Counted from the first letter of the stretch, positions 28,978 to 37,550 are shown. The stretch is DNA of 64,000 bases from Ferrimonas futtsuensis DSM 18154 (GCF_000422645.1 NZ_AUGL01000018.1:45236-109235); one strand, 5' to 3'. Numbers and translations: made by a program. The notes: generated from the letters alone by a model not told the origin.

Positions 28978-29298
28978 TGATGAGCTTTCTTCCCTTAACC
29001 TGACCCTGTCCGGGGTCAAGCCGATGTTGTATTCAGCCCCTGGACTGTAGGGGTTCTGGCCGGGGAACGGCACACACTCACTCCGCTGGGAGGTGACCGC
29101 CGTGGTCGCCATTCTCTCCGAGGAGGAGTTGCAGTGGTTTGGTTGGGGCCTCGGGTCAAATCCCCGGGAATCCTCTGGCTGCATTTACCTTGATGGGATT
29201 GGCGGAGAGTTAGTCCGAAAGCGAGTCACAGTGGCTGACTCTTGGCCAGGGGGCGATGCAAAAGGAGCGGCGGGTTGCCCCGCCGCCCTGTCGCCTAT
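28978..29298. other. Unassigned GC-rich spacer between arsJ and arrB
   Basis: There is no gene I can support in this 321-bp spacer between convergent genes. It contains several short hairpins: TGACCC/GGGTCA (29001-29018), AGCCCC/GGGGTT (29035-29055), and CTCGGG/CCCGGG around loop TCAAATC (29150-29168). The arrB terminator is at its right end. It could be an RNA or the remnant of one. Confidence 0.4.
29257..29286 (-). terminator. arrAB terminator
   Basis: Read on the minus strand, GCGGCGGG pairs with CCCGCCGC (plus positions 29267-29274 and 29279-29286, 4-nt loop) and is followed by TCCTTTTGC, 12 bp after the arrB stop. Confidence 0.75.
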
Positions 29299-30000
29299 CT
29301 AGATCTGACGCACGCCGAAGCTGCGGATGTAGTACACCCTGGGCTTGGTGCCGGCTTCCGGCTGCAGCTGCATCGATTTATGCATCTTCAGCAGGCGGGA
29401 GACCTCGCTGTAGGGATCGCTCAGATCGCCCACCACCCTGGCACCGGCCGGACAGGCGTCCACGCAGGCGGGGTTCAGTCCCTGCGCCAGGCGGTGATCA
29501 CAGCCGGTGCACTTCTCCACTGTTTTCACCGGGCGGGTCACCGGGTAGGTGTCGCCGCGCTCCGGGTTCTCGTGGGGAGAACGCTTGGCGCCGACGGCGA
29601 CCAGCACCTCCTTGGGAGAGACGGTGCCGCCGGCCACCAGCGGATGATCATCTTGCCAGCTTCGATGGGGCGTCTCCTTATTGAAGCCGATGACGCCATA
29701 GGGACAGGCGCGTTCACAGCGGCGGCAGCCGATGCATTTGTCGACATTATGCAGAGTGAGGCCATTGTCCGCCTTGTACATCGCGTCTTCCGGGCACACC
29801 TCGACACAGGCAGCATTTTCACAGTGGTTGCACAGAGTGGGGGTGTAGCTGTAGGTCACGTCGGGGAATTTCCCCTCGGTTTTACTGATGTGGTGGGACC
29901 ATCGAATGCCTTCAGGGGTGTTGTTTTCCGTCTTGCAGGCGAGGTCACAGCCGCCGCAACCCACGCATTTCTGCAGGTCGATAACCATTCCAAATTTCAT
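29299..30000 (-). CDS. arrB: ArrB, iron-sulfur subunit of arsenate respiratory reductase
   Basis: A 233-residue electron-transfer subunit with four [4Fe-4S] motifs. These are C12-x2-C15-x2-C18-x3-C22 (KCVGCGGCDLACK), CNHCENAACVEVC, CIGCRRCERACPYG, and the split CTGCDHRL ... CVDACP. ArrB of Shewanella is about this length and shares the PGD-like RPVKT, ENPERGDTYP and RVYYIRSFGV segments as far as I recall. It has no signal peptide and should be carried to the periplasm with ArrA. It starts 11 bp after arrA with GAGGT upstream. No membrane subunit gene follows. Confidence 0.85.
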   Translation of the reverse strand: MKFGMVIDLQKCVGCGGCDLACKTENNTPEGIRWSHHISKTEGKFPDVTYSYTPTLCNHCENAACVEVCPEDAMYKADNGLTLHNVDKCIGCRRCERACPYGVIGFNKETPHRSWQDDHPLVAGGTVSPKEVLVAVGAKRSPHENPERGDTYPVTRPVKTVEKCTGCDHRLAQGLNPACVDACPAGARVVGDLSDPYSEVSRLLKMHKSMQLQPEAGTKPRVYYIRSFGVRQI

Positions 30001-30011
30001 CTGTCGTTACC

Positions 30012-32576
30012 TCACGCTTTCTCAATACGGATACGGGTGTGGCCATAGAAGGCCGAGGCGCCGCTGAATCTGTCGTAGCGGGCCGGAATGATGGCGTTGT
30101 TGCTGCCACCGCGTGGGGTCTTGCCGAACTCCTTGGCGGCATACCGGCCGTAGGCCCAGTGGCCTTGACCGAACGCCTTGGCAACACTGCCGGGACGAAC
30201 CCCCTCCCACAGCTTGGCGGTGCAGGTCAGCTCGCCGACGGTGCTGATGATGCGAATCTCGTCACCGTCTTTGATGCCCAGGGCGTTGGCGTCCACGGGG
30301 TTGATTTTGGCCACGTCCTTATGGGCTTCATCCCCCGGAGTCAGATCACCAAACTCGTAGAACCAGGGGGCATTCTGGGAGCGGCCCTCGTGGCTGAGGC
30401 GGGACTTGTGGTCCACCAGCAGCAGGGGGAACGCTTTGGCGTCGCCGTCGCGAACCGGTTCCTGGTAGTGAGGCACGAAGGCTTTCTCGCCGAAGCCGGT
30501 GTACTCGCAGGCCTTGACCACATCGTCGATGGAGACATGGTGACGCTTGGCGTGTTCGGCCAGGGCATGCTCCAGGGTGACGCTGTAGAACTCGAACTTG
30601 TGGGTGTCGGTCTTAAACTTGCCCCAGCGTTTGCGGTACTCATAGGGGTGGGAGTTCCACACACCGCGCTTCACAAACTCATCCCAGCCGGAGAGTTTCT
30701 CACCATACTTGGAGGCGTCTTTGTGCCACAGCGGTGCGGTCACATGCTTAACGGCGATCTCGGCAAACTCCTCGGCGTCCTTGGCCGGCTTGCCGGTTTC
30801 CGGGTCCACGATCTGTTCATTGATGTAGCGCCAGGGATTGTCGAAGCCCTTGTCCGCCAGTTTCTTGGCCAGCAGGTAGGGCACCTCGGTCTCATCCTGG
30901 CGGGTGTCGTACATCCGCTTGATGCTGGGCACCTGCAAAGAGACGTGGCTGACGCCGTTGCCGGCCGCTTTCAGCACCCCCCACTTCTCGAACATGTGGT
31001 GGCTGGCAGGCAGCAGCAGGTCGGCAAACCAGCTGAACTCGGAGATGTTGGTGGTCACGTGAGCCAGGTAGGGCAGGCGGCTCAGGGCCTTCTCCCAGCG
31101 CTCGGTTTCGGGGGCGGCGAAGGTGAAGTTGTTGAAGTAAGCCAGCATCACCTCGATCTCATAGGGGTCGGCGTTGAGGATGCCGTCGGCGGCGTTGTTG
31201 GTGACGACGCCTTTGCCGGATTTGCCTTTCTTCAGCGCCGGGAACTCCAGGCGGCCACGTTGATCGATCTTCTCGTGCTTCTTACCCTTCTTGGCGACGG
31301 CGTCCAGGTAGTCTGCCGCGTCGGGGAAGGCCTTGTTCATTGGGGCCTTGTTGTAGGGGAGTACGCCACCTTCGTTGTCGATGGCACCGAACAGGCCATT
31401 GAGGGCATGACAGGCCATGGAGGTATAGGTGCCCCGGGTCTGCATCACTGAGCCCCGGGCGGTCCAGACCTGTACCGCAGGCGCGGCGGCGCCCATCTCT
31501 CTGGCCATGGTGCGGATGTCGTCCGCTTTCACGCCGGTGACCTTCTCGCCCCACTCGGCGCTGTACTCCTTCAGCGCCAGGTTCCACCACTTCACCAGAC
31601 CATGACTGTGTTTCTCCTCAAACAGGGACTCCTCCACCTCCTTGCCGGCAACGAAGTGGTTTTTGCCATCGTTGAAGTCACCCACAAACGGCTTATGCCA
31701 GACGCCGGTCACCAGGGCTTCGTGGGCGATGGCCAGGGCCAGGGCGGAATCTTGACCGGTTTCGATGGGGATCCATTTGTGGGCCTTGGCGGCGGAGGCG
31801 GACAGGCGTGGGTCAACCACCACCACCTTGGCGCGATCCAGGGTGTTGCCCCATTCGCTGGAGTAGAAGCTGACCTGGCGGTTGGAGGCGATGGGGTCGG
31901 CGCCGAAGGAGAGGATGTATTTGGTGTTCTTCACGTCGTACTGGTTGTAGCCCCAGTTGCCATCCAGGAAGAAGGGCCCCGCCTTGTGGGCCTCGGCACA
32001 GAGGGCACTGTGGGAGATGTTGTTGGGCGAGCCGATGATCTTGGTCATTTTGTCATACAGCAGATCACGGGCCAGGGAGTAGCGACCGCGCAGCAGCGCG
32101 TATTTGTGGCTCTCGTCCCGAGCACGCAAGGCCAGGATGCGATCGGCCAGCATCTCCATCGCCTTATCCCAGCTGATGGGGACAAACTTGGGATCCTCAT
32201 GACGGCCCTTGTTGGGGTTGGTACGCATCATCGGGGTCTTGAGGCGATCCGGGTCATAGATCATCTGCAGGCCCAGGTGCTGACGGGGACAACCGGCGGT
32301 ATCGTGGATCTTGGAGTAGGGGTTACCGCGCACCTTGATGGCGCGGCCGTCCATGATGTAGACCTGCTTGGCACACCAGGAGGTGCAGCCCTGGCAGGTG
32401 GTGGGGACCCAGGTGCCTGTGTTGGTGCGCAGGTCTACCTTGGGCAGTTCGCTTGCCATGAGGTCGAGCAGTGGAGAGAGGGCAAAGCCACCGGAAATCC
32501 CGGTGGCAGCGGTGCCTACCAGAGAGCCTTTGAGCAGCGTCCTTCTGGCGGCGCTGAACCCGTCTTTCTTGATCAT
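30012..32576 (-). CDS. arrA: ArrA, molybdopterin subunit of arsenate respiratory reductase
   Basis: An 854-residue molybdopterin bis-guanine-dinucleotide enzyme of the DMSO reductase family, predicted to reduce periplasmic arsenate to arsenite. A twin-arginine signal lies at residues 8-17 (SAARRTLLKG). The [4Fe-4S] cysteines are C61, C64, C68 and C96. Cys193 (SHSALCAEAHK) is the predicted Mo ligand, with R165, K198 and Y210 around it. From memory these match the residues and numbering of Shewanella ANA-3 ArrA, also 854 residues. The ATG at 32576 follows AAGGA. The close alternatives are polysulfide/thiosulfate or selenate reductases. The upstream gap holds ATATACG/CGTATAT arms (32597-32630). 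Nearby ars genes support the arsenate assignment. Confidence 0.85.
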   Translation of the reverse strand: MIKKDGFSAARRTLLKGSLVGTAATGISGGFALSPLLDLMASELPKVDLRTNTGTWVPTTCQGCTSWCAKQVYIMDGRAIKVRGNPYSKIHDTAGCPRQHLGLQMIYDPDRLKTPMMRTNPNKGRHEDPKFVPISWDKAMEMLADRILALRARDESHKYALLRGRYSLARDLLYDKMTKIIGSPNNISHSALCAEAHKAGPFFLDGNWGYNQYDVKNTKYILSFGADPIASNRQVSFYSSEWGNTLDRAKVVVVDPRLSASAAKAHKWIPIETGQDSALALAIAHEALVTGVWHKPFVGDFNDGKNHFVAGKEVEESLFEEKHSHGLVKWWNLALKEYSAEWGEKVTGVKADDIRTMAREMGAAAPAVQVWTARGSVMQTRGTYTSMACHALNGLFGAIDNEGGVLPYNKAPMNKAFPDAADYLDAVAKKGKKHEKIDQRGRLEFPALKKGKSGKGVVTNNAADGILNADPYEIEVMLAYFNNFTFAAPETERWEKALSRLPYLAHVTTNISEFSWFADLLLPASHHMFEKWGVLKAAGNGVSHVSLQVPSIKRMYDTRQDETEVPYLLAKKLADKGFDNPWRYINEQIVDPETGKPAKDAEEFAEIAVKHVTAPLWHKDASKYGEKLSGWDEFVKRGVWNSHPYEYRKRWGKFKTDTHKFEFYSVTLEHALAEHAKRHHVSIDDVVKACEYTGFGEKAFVPHYQEPVRDGDAKAFPLLLVDHKSRLSHEGRSQNAPWFYEFGDLTPGDEAHKDVAKINPVDANALGIKDGDEIRIISTVGELTCTAKLWEGVRPGSVAKAFGQGHWAYGRYAAKEFGKTPRGGSNNAIIPARYDRFSGASAFYGHTRIRIEKA

Positions 32577-32741
32577 GATGTCATCCTTGTATTGCAATAT
32601 ACGTAATAGCGCATGAGCTGGGCCGTATATCACCTATGCTCCTGGCTATGTTGATACTTTTATGGCTGACATTGATATGACGCCGGTCAAAATTTAACCA
32701 CATAAAAAGTGTGTGAATTATTGAGGTTCAGGACCAAACTG

Positions 32742-32765
32742 AAAAAGCCCCGCATGGCGGGGCTT
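32742..32765 (-). terminator. assT operon terminator
   Basis: AAGCCCCGC (32745-32753) and GCGGGGCTT (32757-32765) form a 9-bp stem. On the minus strand TTTTT follows it, 20 bp after the assT stop codon. Confidence 0.88.
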
Positions 32766-32785
32766 GGATTTGTGGTCAGGAGAGG

Positions 32786-34495
32786 TTAGAACAGCTGCTT
32801 GGGGTCGACGATCAAAGCGCGGTAGCTGGGTTCGGTCTTGGCCATCGAGTTCACCGTCAGCTCCACCTTCACCTTGCCGTTTTCGGTTACCTCGTTGATG
32901 AAGTGTTTGCCCGGTTGGCCGGTGAACAGGCCAGCGGAGGCGGAGTACATGAAGAAGCTCTCCTTGTCGTCGCGCCACTCGATGTTGGAGGTGATGGGGG
33001 AGTACCACTCGTAGCCGCGCTCTTTGCCGTACTCGAAGGTTTGCTGCACCGTCATCTTGGCTTCGTCAATCTTGTACTCCACGCCGCGGCTGTACTTCAT
33101 GGTGGGCATGGCGGGCTGTTCGAAGTGGCGGCCGTCGCCATTGTCGAAGGAGACCAGGGTACCGCGGCTGGTGAGCCAGGAGGTGTGCTGGGTCCAGGGC
33201 CAGTCGAAGTCCGTGCCTTCACAGGTGCCGGTGTTCATGTTGCAGTCCAGGGGTTTGCCCTTGGCATCCACCGGAGTCAGCACCTTGTCGGACAGCGTGC
33301 CCCAGCCCTTGTTGGCGGCCAGGATCCACTTTACGTCGCCGTCGCGGCTCACTTTGGCGGTGCCCTGGTGACGCATGGAGACGATGATGGAGTCATCACT
33401 GGGGTCGTAATCGACGGAGTTGATGTGAGCCCAGTTGCGCCCTGCGGCCACACCGGGCAGGTCGCCGAAGGGGGCGTCGGGCTCAATGTCCATGGTTTCG
33501 CCGGCGTGGCTCTCATCCACGTTCAGGCAGACGGCGCCGGAGTCCAGGCCGATAAGCAGGTCGTCACGCATGTTGTCGAAGATCTTGTTGAAATCCCAGA
33601 CCTGCACCACATTGCCGGTCTGGTCCACCTCGATGACGTGGTCACGCACCGTCTTCACCCGTTTGCCATCCTCGCGAAGATAGTTGTCCTTGGCGACCCG
33701 CAACAGGTAGTGGCCGTTGGGCATCTCCAGCATGGCGTGGGAGAAGCCGGTGAAGCCGCGGGGCATCTCCCGCTTGAAGACCTTGCGGCCCAGCATGTCA
33801 TAACGGGCGTAGTAGTGGTCCTGACCCCAGTAGAGTTCACCGTTGTCCGACAGGTGGAAGCCCATGGCGATCCCCTTGGTGGTGTCCTGGTCATACACCT
33901 TGTCCCAGTCCATGAACCAGCGCACCTCTCCTGAGGTATCGGTCACAAAGACGATGGGGTAGTTGTCCCAGCCCTGGGTGTTCTCATCGGCGCCCAGGTG
34001 GTTCACCAGGTAGAGGCGGTCGTTGAACTTCTTATCCACCTTGACCACATCCACTTCAGGGAAGGAGCGGACCTGACCGTCAAACAGCAGCTGTTTGACC
34101 GGGGCAGTCTTGATCTTGTACTGCTCCTTGATCTTTTTGCCGTCTTTGTTGTACTCCACCGAAACCGTGTTGTTGTAGTCAGGGTAGAGGCCAAACACCG
34201 GGATGCCGTTGTGAGTGGTCACCGCGGTGTCGGAGACCGGGTACTCAATCACGCTGCCGCCCTTCTTGGGTTCGATGCGCACCTTGACGTCACTGATGTG
34301 GAACCCGTTCAGATCGATCACCGCGGTCAGGGGGGCGAAATCATAGGGGTTCACCTTGACGATGCCTATCTGGCCCTGGGTGGCCACCGAGGTCAGGTAC
34401 TTATCAGCCCAGTCGTCGCCGCCGGCCAGGGCGGAGTGGCTCAGGCCCAGCAGGCCCAAGGTCAGGGAGGTGGCAAGCAGAGTCTTTTTCATCAT
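32786..34495 (-). CDS. assT: AssT, periplasmic aryl-sulfate sulfotransferase
   Basis: A 569-residue PAPS-independent sulfotransferase with a Sec signal peptide (cleavage after SHSALA, about residue 24). It moves sulfate between phenolic esters and phenols in the periplasm. Conserved histidines and arginine are at His253, His357, Arg375 and His437 (WTQHTSW). His437 corresponds to the catalytic His436 of the uropathogenic E. coli enzyme. Cys418 and Cys425 form the likely single disulfide. The ATG at 34495 follows GGAG. It is last in the dsbL-dsbI-Tsx-like-assT series, so its oxidase is made from the same transcript. Confidence 0.93.
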   Translation of the reverse strand: MMKKTLLATSLTLGLLGLSHSALAGGDDWADKYLTSVATQGQIGIVKVNPYDFAPLTAVIDLNGFHISDVKVRIEPKKGGSVIEYPVSDTAVTTHNGIPVFGLYPDYNNTVSVEYNKDGKKIKEQYKIKTAPVKQLLFDGQVRSFPEVDVVKVDKKFNDRLYLVNHLGADENTQGWDNYPIVFVTDTSGEVRWFMDWDKVYDQDTTKGIAMGFHLSDNGELYWGQDHYYARYDMLGRKVFKREMPRGFTGFSHAMLEMPNGHYLLRVAKDNYLREDGKRVKTVRDHVIEVDQTGNVVQVWDFNKIFDNMRDDLLIGLDSGAVCLNVDESHAGETMDIEPDAPFGDLPGVAAGRNWAHINSVDYDPSDDSIIVSMRHQGTAKVSRDGDVKWILAANKGWGTLSDKVLTPVDAKGKPLDCNMNTGTCEGTDFDWPWTQHTSWLTSRGTLVSFDNGDGRHFEQPAMPTMKYSRGVEYKIDEAKMTVQQTFEYGKERGYEWYSPITSNIEWRDDKESFFMYSASAGLFTGQPGKHFINEVTENGKVKVELTVNSMAKTEPSYRALIVDPKQLF

Positions 34496-34517
34496 CGTAT
34501 CTCCAGTATGGTTTTTA

Positions 34518-35273
34518 TCAGAAGTTGTATTGCAGGGCGTAGAACAGACCATCGTGGTAGCCCTTCTTGCCCAGGTTGTTTTCGGCGTAGCGGTACTGCA
34601 GAGAGGCGGACAGGCCGGCGCCAATGTGGTACCTCAGGGTCAGCTGACCGTTGAAGCCATGGTCTTCGCCGTCGCCGGAGACCATCAGGTAGTCGTCGCC
34701 GCGGCCGAAGAAGTGCTCCTGCCACCAGCCCAGGCTGAAGTGGTGGCCAGCCAATTCCAGATCCTGAGTGGCACACAGCCACAGGTAGCCGCCGTTGAAG
34801 CCGTTGGCGTCGAAGGGTTCGCCGTTGGCCTTTCTGAAGTGGGCGTAGTCGGAGGTAACAATATGTCCGGCCAGGGCCACCTGGGTGTAGAGGCCGTTGT
34901 CCCAGGTTTTGTCATGGCTGAGGCCCAGGGTGGTGTTGGTTTCGGACCAGACGGGCTTTTGTTTGTTGAACACCTGTCCATACCAGTTCCAGTCGCTGTC
35001 ACCGATGTTTATCTGGCCCACCAGGTTGATCTCCGAGCCGATCATCTCCGAGTCGGTGAAATCCTCCAGTTTGACGTGGCCGTAGACATCACCGAAGGCG
35101 TTGCCGGTGGCGCCCTTGAGGGTGATGAATTCGTTCTCGCTCTTGCCGTCACCGAAGTGATTTTCCGCCTTGCTGCCCCAGTCCATCACACCGGTTTCGA
35201 CTGCCAGCATGGCGGCCTGGGCCGGAATTGAGGTGAGCAGGGCCAAGGCCAGCGCGCTTACGCGTGTCTTCAT
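34518..35273 (-). CDS. Tsx/OmpK-like outer membrane channel
   Basis: A 251-residue outer membrane protein with a signal peptide (MKTRVSALALALLTSIPAQA, cleavage near residue 20). It has a beta-barrel pattern and a terminal phenylalanine (FYALQYNF). Its size and segments such as GDVYGHVKLEDF and GLYTQVALAGHIV suggest the nucleoside-specific channel (Tsx/OmpK) family. It lies between dsbI and assT with 22-39 bp gaps, so it belongs to the operon and may admit or release aryl sulfates or phenols. The family assignment is moderate. Confidence 0.75.
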   Translation of the reverse strand: MKTRVSALALALLTSIPAQAAMLAVETGVMDWGSKAENHFGDGKSENEFITLKGATGNAFGDVYGHVKLEDFTDSEMIGSEINLVGQINIGDSDWNWYGQVFNKQKPVWSETNTTLGLSHDKTWDNGLYTQVALAGHIVTSDYAHFRKANGEPFDANGFNGGYLWLCATQDLELAGHHFSLGWWQEHFFGRGDDYLMVSGDGEDHGFNGQLTLRYHIGAGLSASLQYRYAENNLGKKGYHDGLFYALQYNF

Positions 35274-35312
35274 AGTTTTTATCTCCAGGAGGCTCCTTGG
35301 AGCCGGGGTTGG

Positions 35313-35933
35313 TTAGCGTTTGGTGAGGGTCTTGAGCCAGGCGCCGGTTAAAGGGGCCAGGGCGGCAATAAACAGGGAGTAGGCGATGATGCAGTACTGG
35401 GCCATATTCAGTCCCAGCAGGCTCCAGTCATCTTCACCGCAGATGCCTGAGGGCTGGAACTCATAGGGGAACCAGATATGCATGGGCAGCCCCAAAGGGA
35501 ACTTGGGTTCGGTGGAGCAGGCACCGCCACCGCCGCCGGCGGCAAACAGGTCGCCGCCCTCGGCCATTACAGAGTCCAGGGCGTGGGAGGAGTCATGCAG
35601 GCTGGCCAGGTCAATGGACCAGGCCATCCCCTGCAGCACCGCATACCAGGCCAGGGCCATCCCCACCAGCTTCAGTGGGGTGCTGTCCGGCTTTATCGCC
35701 ATGATCAGCCCGGCAAGCAGGATGCACATCTGGCTGAAGCGGATGTAGACGCAGATTTCGCAGGGGTCCATCTCCAGGAACCACTGGAAGTAGCCCATGG
35801 CGGAGAGGATGAGAAACAGGGCGGCGCCGCTCATCAGCAGCCAGATCCAGCGTTGCTGCTGCCACTGCTCCAGGGTGTTCATCGGGGCCGATTTAAGGCT
35901 GCACCAGCCTTGCTGCAGTTGTGATACAGACAT
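35313..35933 (-). CDS. dsbI: DsbI, DsbB-like membrane thiol oxidoreductase
   Basis: A 206-residue, four-helix inner membrane protein that reoxidises DsbL and passes electrons to quinone. The first redox pair is Cys58-Cys61 (DPCEICVYIRFSQ). The periplasmic second pair is Cys139 and Cys165 (GACSTEPKFPLG ... SGICGEDDW), with a glycine-rich loop between. The MHIWFPYEFQPSG segment is typical of DsbI rather than housekeeping DsbB. It starts 11 bp after dsbL. Confidence 0.92.
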   Translation of the reverse strand: MSVSQLQQGWCSLKSAPMNTLEQWQQQRWIWLLMSGAALFLILSAMGYFQWFLEMDPCEICVYIRFSQMCILLAGLIMAIKPDSTPLKLVGMALAWYAVLQGMAWSIDLASLHDSSHALDSVMAEGGDLFAAGGGGGACSTEPKFPLGLPMHIWFPYEFQPSGICGEDDWSLLGLNMAQYCIIAYSLFIAALAPLTGAWLKTLTKR

Positions 35934-35944
35934 GAGCCTTTCCC

Positions 35945-36556
35945 CTACTTGGTCAGCAGTTCGGCGGTCAGCTCATCCAGCATCGTCATGCTGGTGATCG
36001 ACTGGGTGTTGATCAGGTAGCGGCCATTGACCACAATGGCGGGAATCCCCTTCACCTTGGCGACCTTGATCCCCTGGTCCCACTTGGTCATCAGCTCCGT
36101 GACTTTGGTGGAGTTCTTTGCTTGGTCGAATGTGGCTTGGTCGATGTTGCCAGCGGTTAATCCGAACTGAATCGCTTCTTCGGAGGATTTAAATTTTACT
36201 TTGTCATCGTGAAGATGCTGGTAATAAGCCATCTTGACCTTTTTGTACTGTTTTTCTCCCAGGGTTTTTGCCACGGCAACTACTGTGGCTTTCTCTTTGC
36301 CAAACGGAGGTTTGGTGGAGATGTGGTAGGCATCGTAGCTGACCCCTTCTGGCAAATTTTCAATATATTTCGGCATCACCGCCTTCTCATATTTGTAGCA
36401 GAAGGGACAGTTGGTGGAATAGACCTTTACCACCTGATTATTTGCAGAAAAACCGTTGTCTTTCAGGTCGATATAATGCTTGCCTTCGCTGTAGTCAGCG
36501 GCATTGGCGCTGAGGGCGAACAGGGACAGGGCGGCCAGGGACAGTAAGCGTTTCAT
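35945..36556 (-). CDS. dsbL: DsbL, dedicated thiol-disulfide oxidase for AssT
   Basis: A 203-residue thioredoxin-fold protein with a signal peptide (cleaved after SANA, about residue 19). The active site is C50-P-F-C53; CPFC is the DsbL variant, whereas DsbA has CPHC. The cis-proline loop is KGIPAIVVNGRYL. In E. coli DsbL/DsbI oxidise AssT. The ATG at 36556 follows GGAG. It is first in the operon, divergent from a TetR-family gene. Confidence 0.92.
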   Translation of the reverse strand: MKRLLSLAALSLFALSANAADYSEGKHYIDLKDNGFSANNQVVKVYSTNCPFCYKYEKAVMPKYIENLPEGVSYDAYHISTKPPFGKEKATVVAVAKTLGEKQYKKVKMAYYQHLHDDKVKFKSSEEAIQFGLTAGNIDQATFDQAKNSTKVTELMTKWDQGIKVAKVKGIPAIVVNGRYLINTQSITSMTMLDELTAELLTK

Positions 36557-36749
36557 AAGTTCTCCATTGGGTGGTGTGGGCGGCAATGCCGTCGTTGGAG
36601 AACAGAATAGGGGGCGACACACTCGGCTTCTGTGATGGCTGTGGCTCTGGTTCTGGGGAATTATTTCATAAACTTGTTTTTCTTCGTGACTGGAATCTCA
36701 GAACCCTTCATTGCTCATTTTGCTGTGCTTTGGTTAACAGAAACAACCC

Positions 36750-36785
36750 GACTTTTTATGAATACTTTCCCCAGACTTTTTGTGA
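36750..36785. repeat. Direct repeats before the TetR-family gene
   Basis: GACTTTTTATGA (36750-36761) and GACTTTTTGTGA (36774-36785) differ at one position and start 24 bp apart, in the dsbL/TetR divergent gap just before the regulator's ATG. They may be operator half-sites on one face of the helix. Confidence 0.4.
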
Positions 36786-36797
36786 TCCGGAGCCAAA

Positions 36798-37550
36798 ATG
36801 AACCGCGCTGAATTAAAACGTAAAAGGATTAATACCATTCTTAATTCCGCCGAACAGGCCATTGTGGATCACGGACTGTTTTCCCTCAGTCTGCTGGAAC
36901 TGGCCCGCCAGGCGAACTGTCCGGTCAATACCCTGTATAACTACTTCTCCAGCCGTGAAGATATTGCGGTCGCTCTGTTCAACCGCATTATTGGCAAATG
37001 GGGGGTGAAGGCCTCCCAGGAGATCGCCCTGGAGCCGGGCAGCTTTGCCGAGCGCTTTGTGGCGATGCAGCTTATCTGGGTCTATCGGGCCCGGCTCTCC
37101 ATGGACCCGGGAGGCATCCAGTTTTTGGCGGCCATGCCGTGCGTCTGGAAACATGCGTCCCATCAGAGAATTGCCACCACCCGCCGCTTGCTGGACAGCT
37201 GGTATCAGCTCAATTGCGATTTTCTGGTCTGCGCCAGGGAGCGGGGTGAGTTGCGAGCGAATGATGAGGCGATTCATCACTGCCTGAATCTGGTGACCTG
37301 TCTGGAGCGGGGATTTTCCCTCTTTTCCAACAACTACAGCTTCCGGGATGAGATGATGCAGATGCCGATGGAGCGGGTGCTGGACTCCATGCTGCCTATT
37401 CTGGCGCAACTCAACTGGTCTGAGTCTCTGGAGCGGCTGGATCGCGACCGGGTGCTGACGATTTGTCAGCGTGTGAATGAGGAGCTGGCGAAGTTTGAGG
37501 TGGATGACCTGATTGAGCGGACGGAGGCGGCCCTGGAGCAGGGGGCCTGA
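36798..37550 (+). CDS. TetR-family transcriptional regulator
   Basis: A 250-residue regulator with an N-terminal TetR helix-turn-helix, LLELARQANCPVNTLYNYFSSREDI near residues 32-56. A longer than usual C-terminal ligand domain follows, with no recognised subfamily. CGGAGC lies 7-8 bp before the ATG. It is transcribed away from dsbL, so control of the dsbL-dsbI-channel-assT operon is the natural prediction. The inducer is unknown; an aromatic sulfate or phenol would fit. Confidence 0.88.
   Translation: MNRAELKRKRINTILNSAEQAIVDHGLFSLSLLELARQANCPVNTLYNYFSSREDIAVALFNRIIGKWGVKASQEIALEPGSFAERFVAMQLIWVYRARLSMDPGGIQFLAAMPCVWKHASHQRIATTRRLLDSWYQLNCDFLVCARERGELRANDEAIHHCLNLVTCLERGFSLFSNNYSFRDEMMQMPMERVLDSMLPILAQLNWSESLERLDRDRVLTICQRVNEELAKFEVDDLIERTEAALEQGA

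Noticed and set aside
29150..29168. tRNA-like T-arm in the arsJ-arrB spacer
   Set aside because: One T is missing from the T-loop and no acceptor, D or anticodon arms can be placed around it, so no tRNA gene is called.
28927..29184. A minus-strand frame of 85 codons overlapping the end of arsJ
   Set aside because: No ribosome site, no recognisable domain, and it runs through the 3' end of arsJ; treated as chance.
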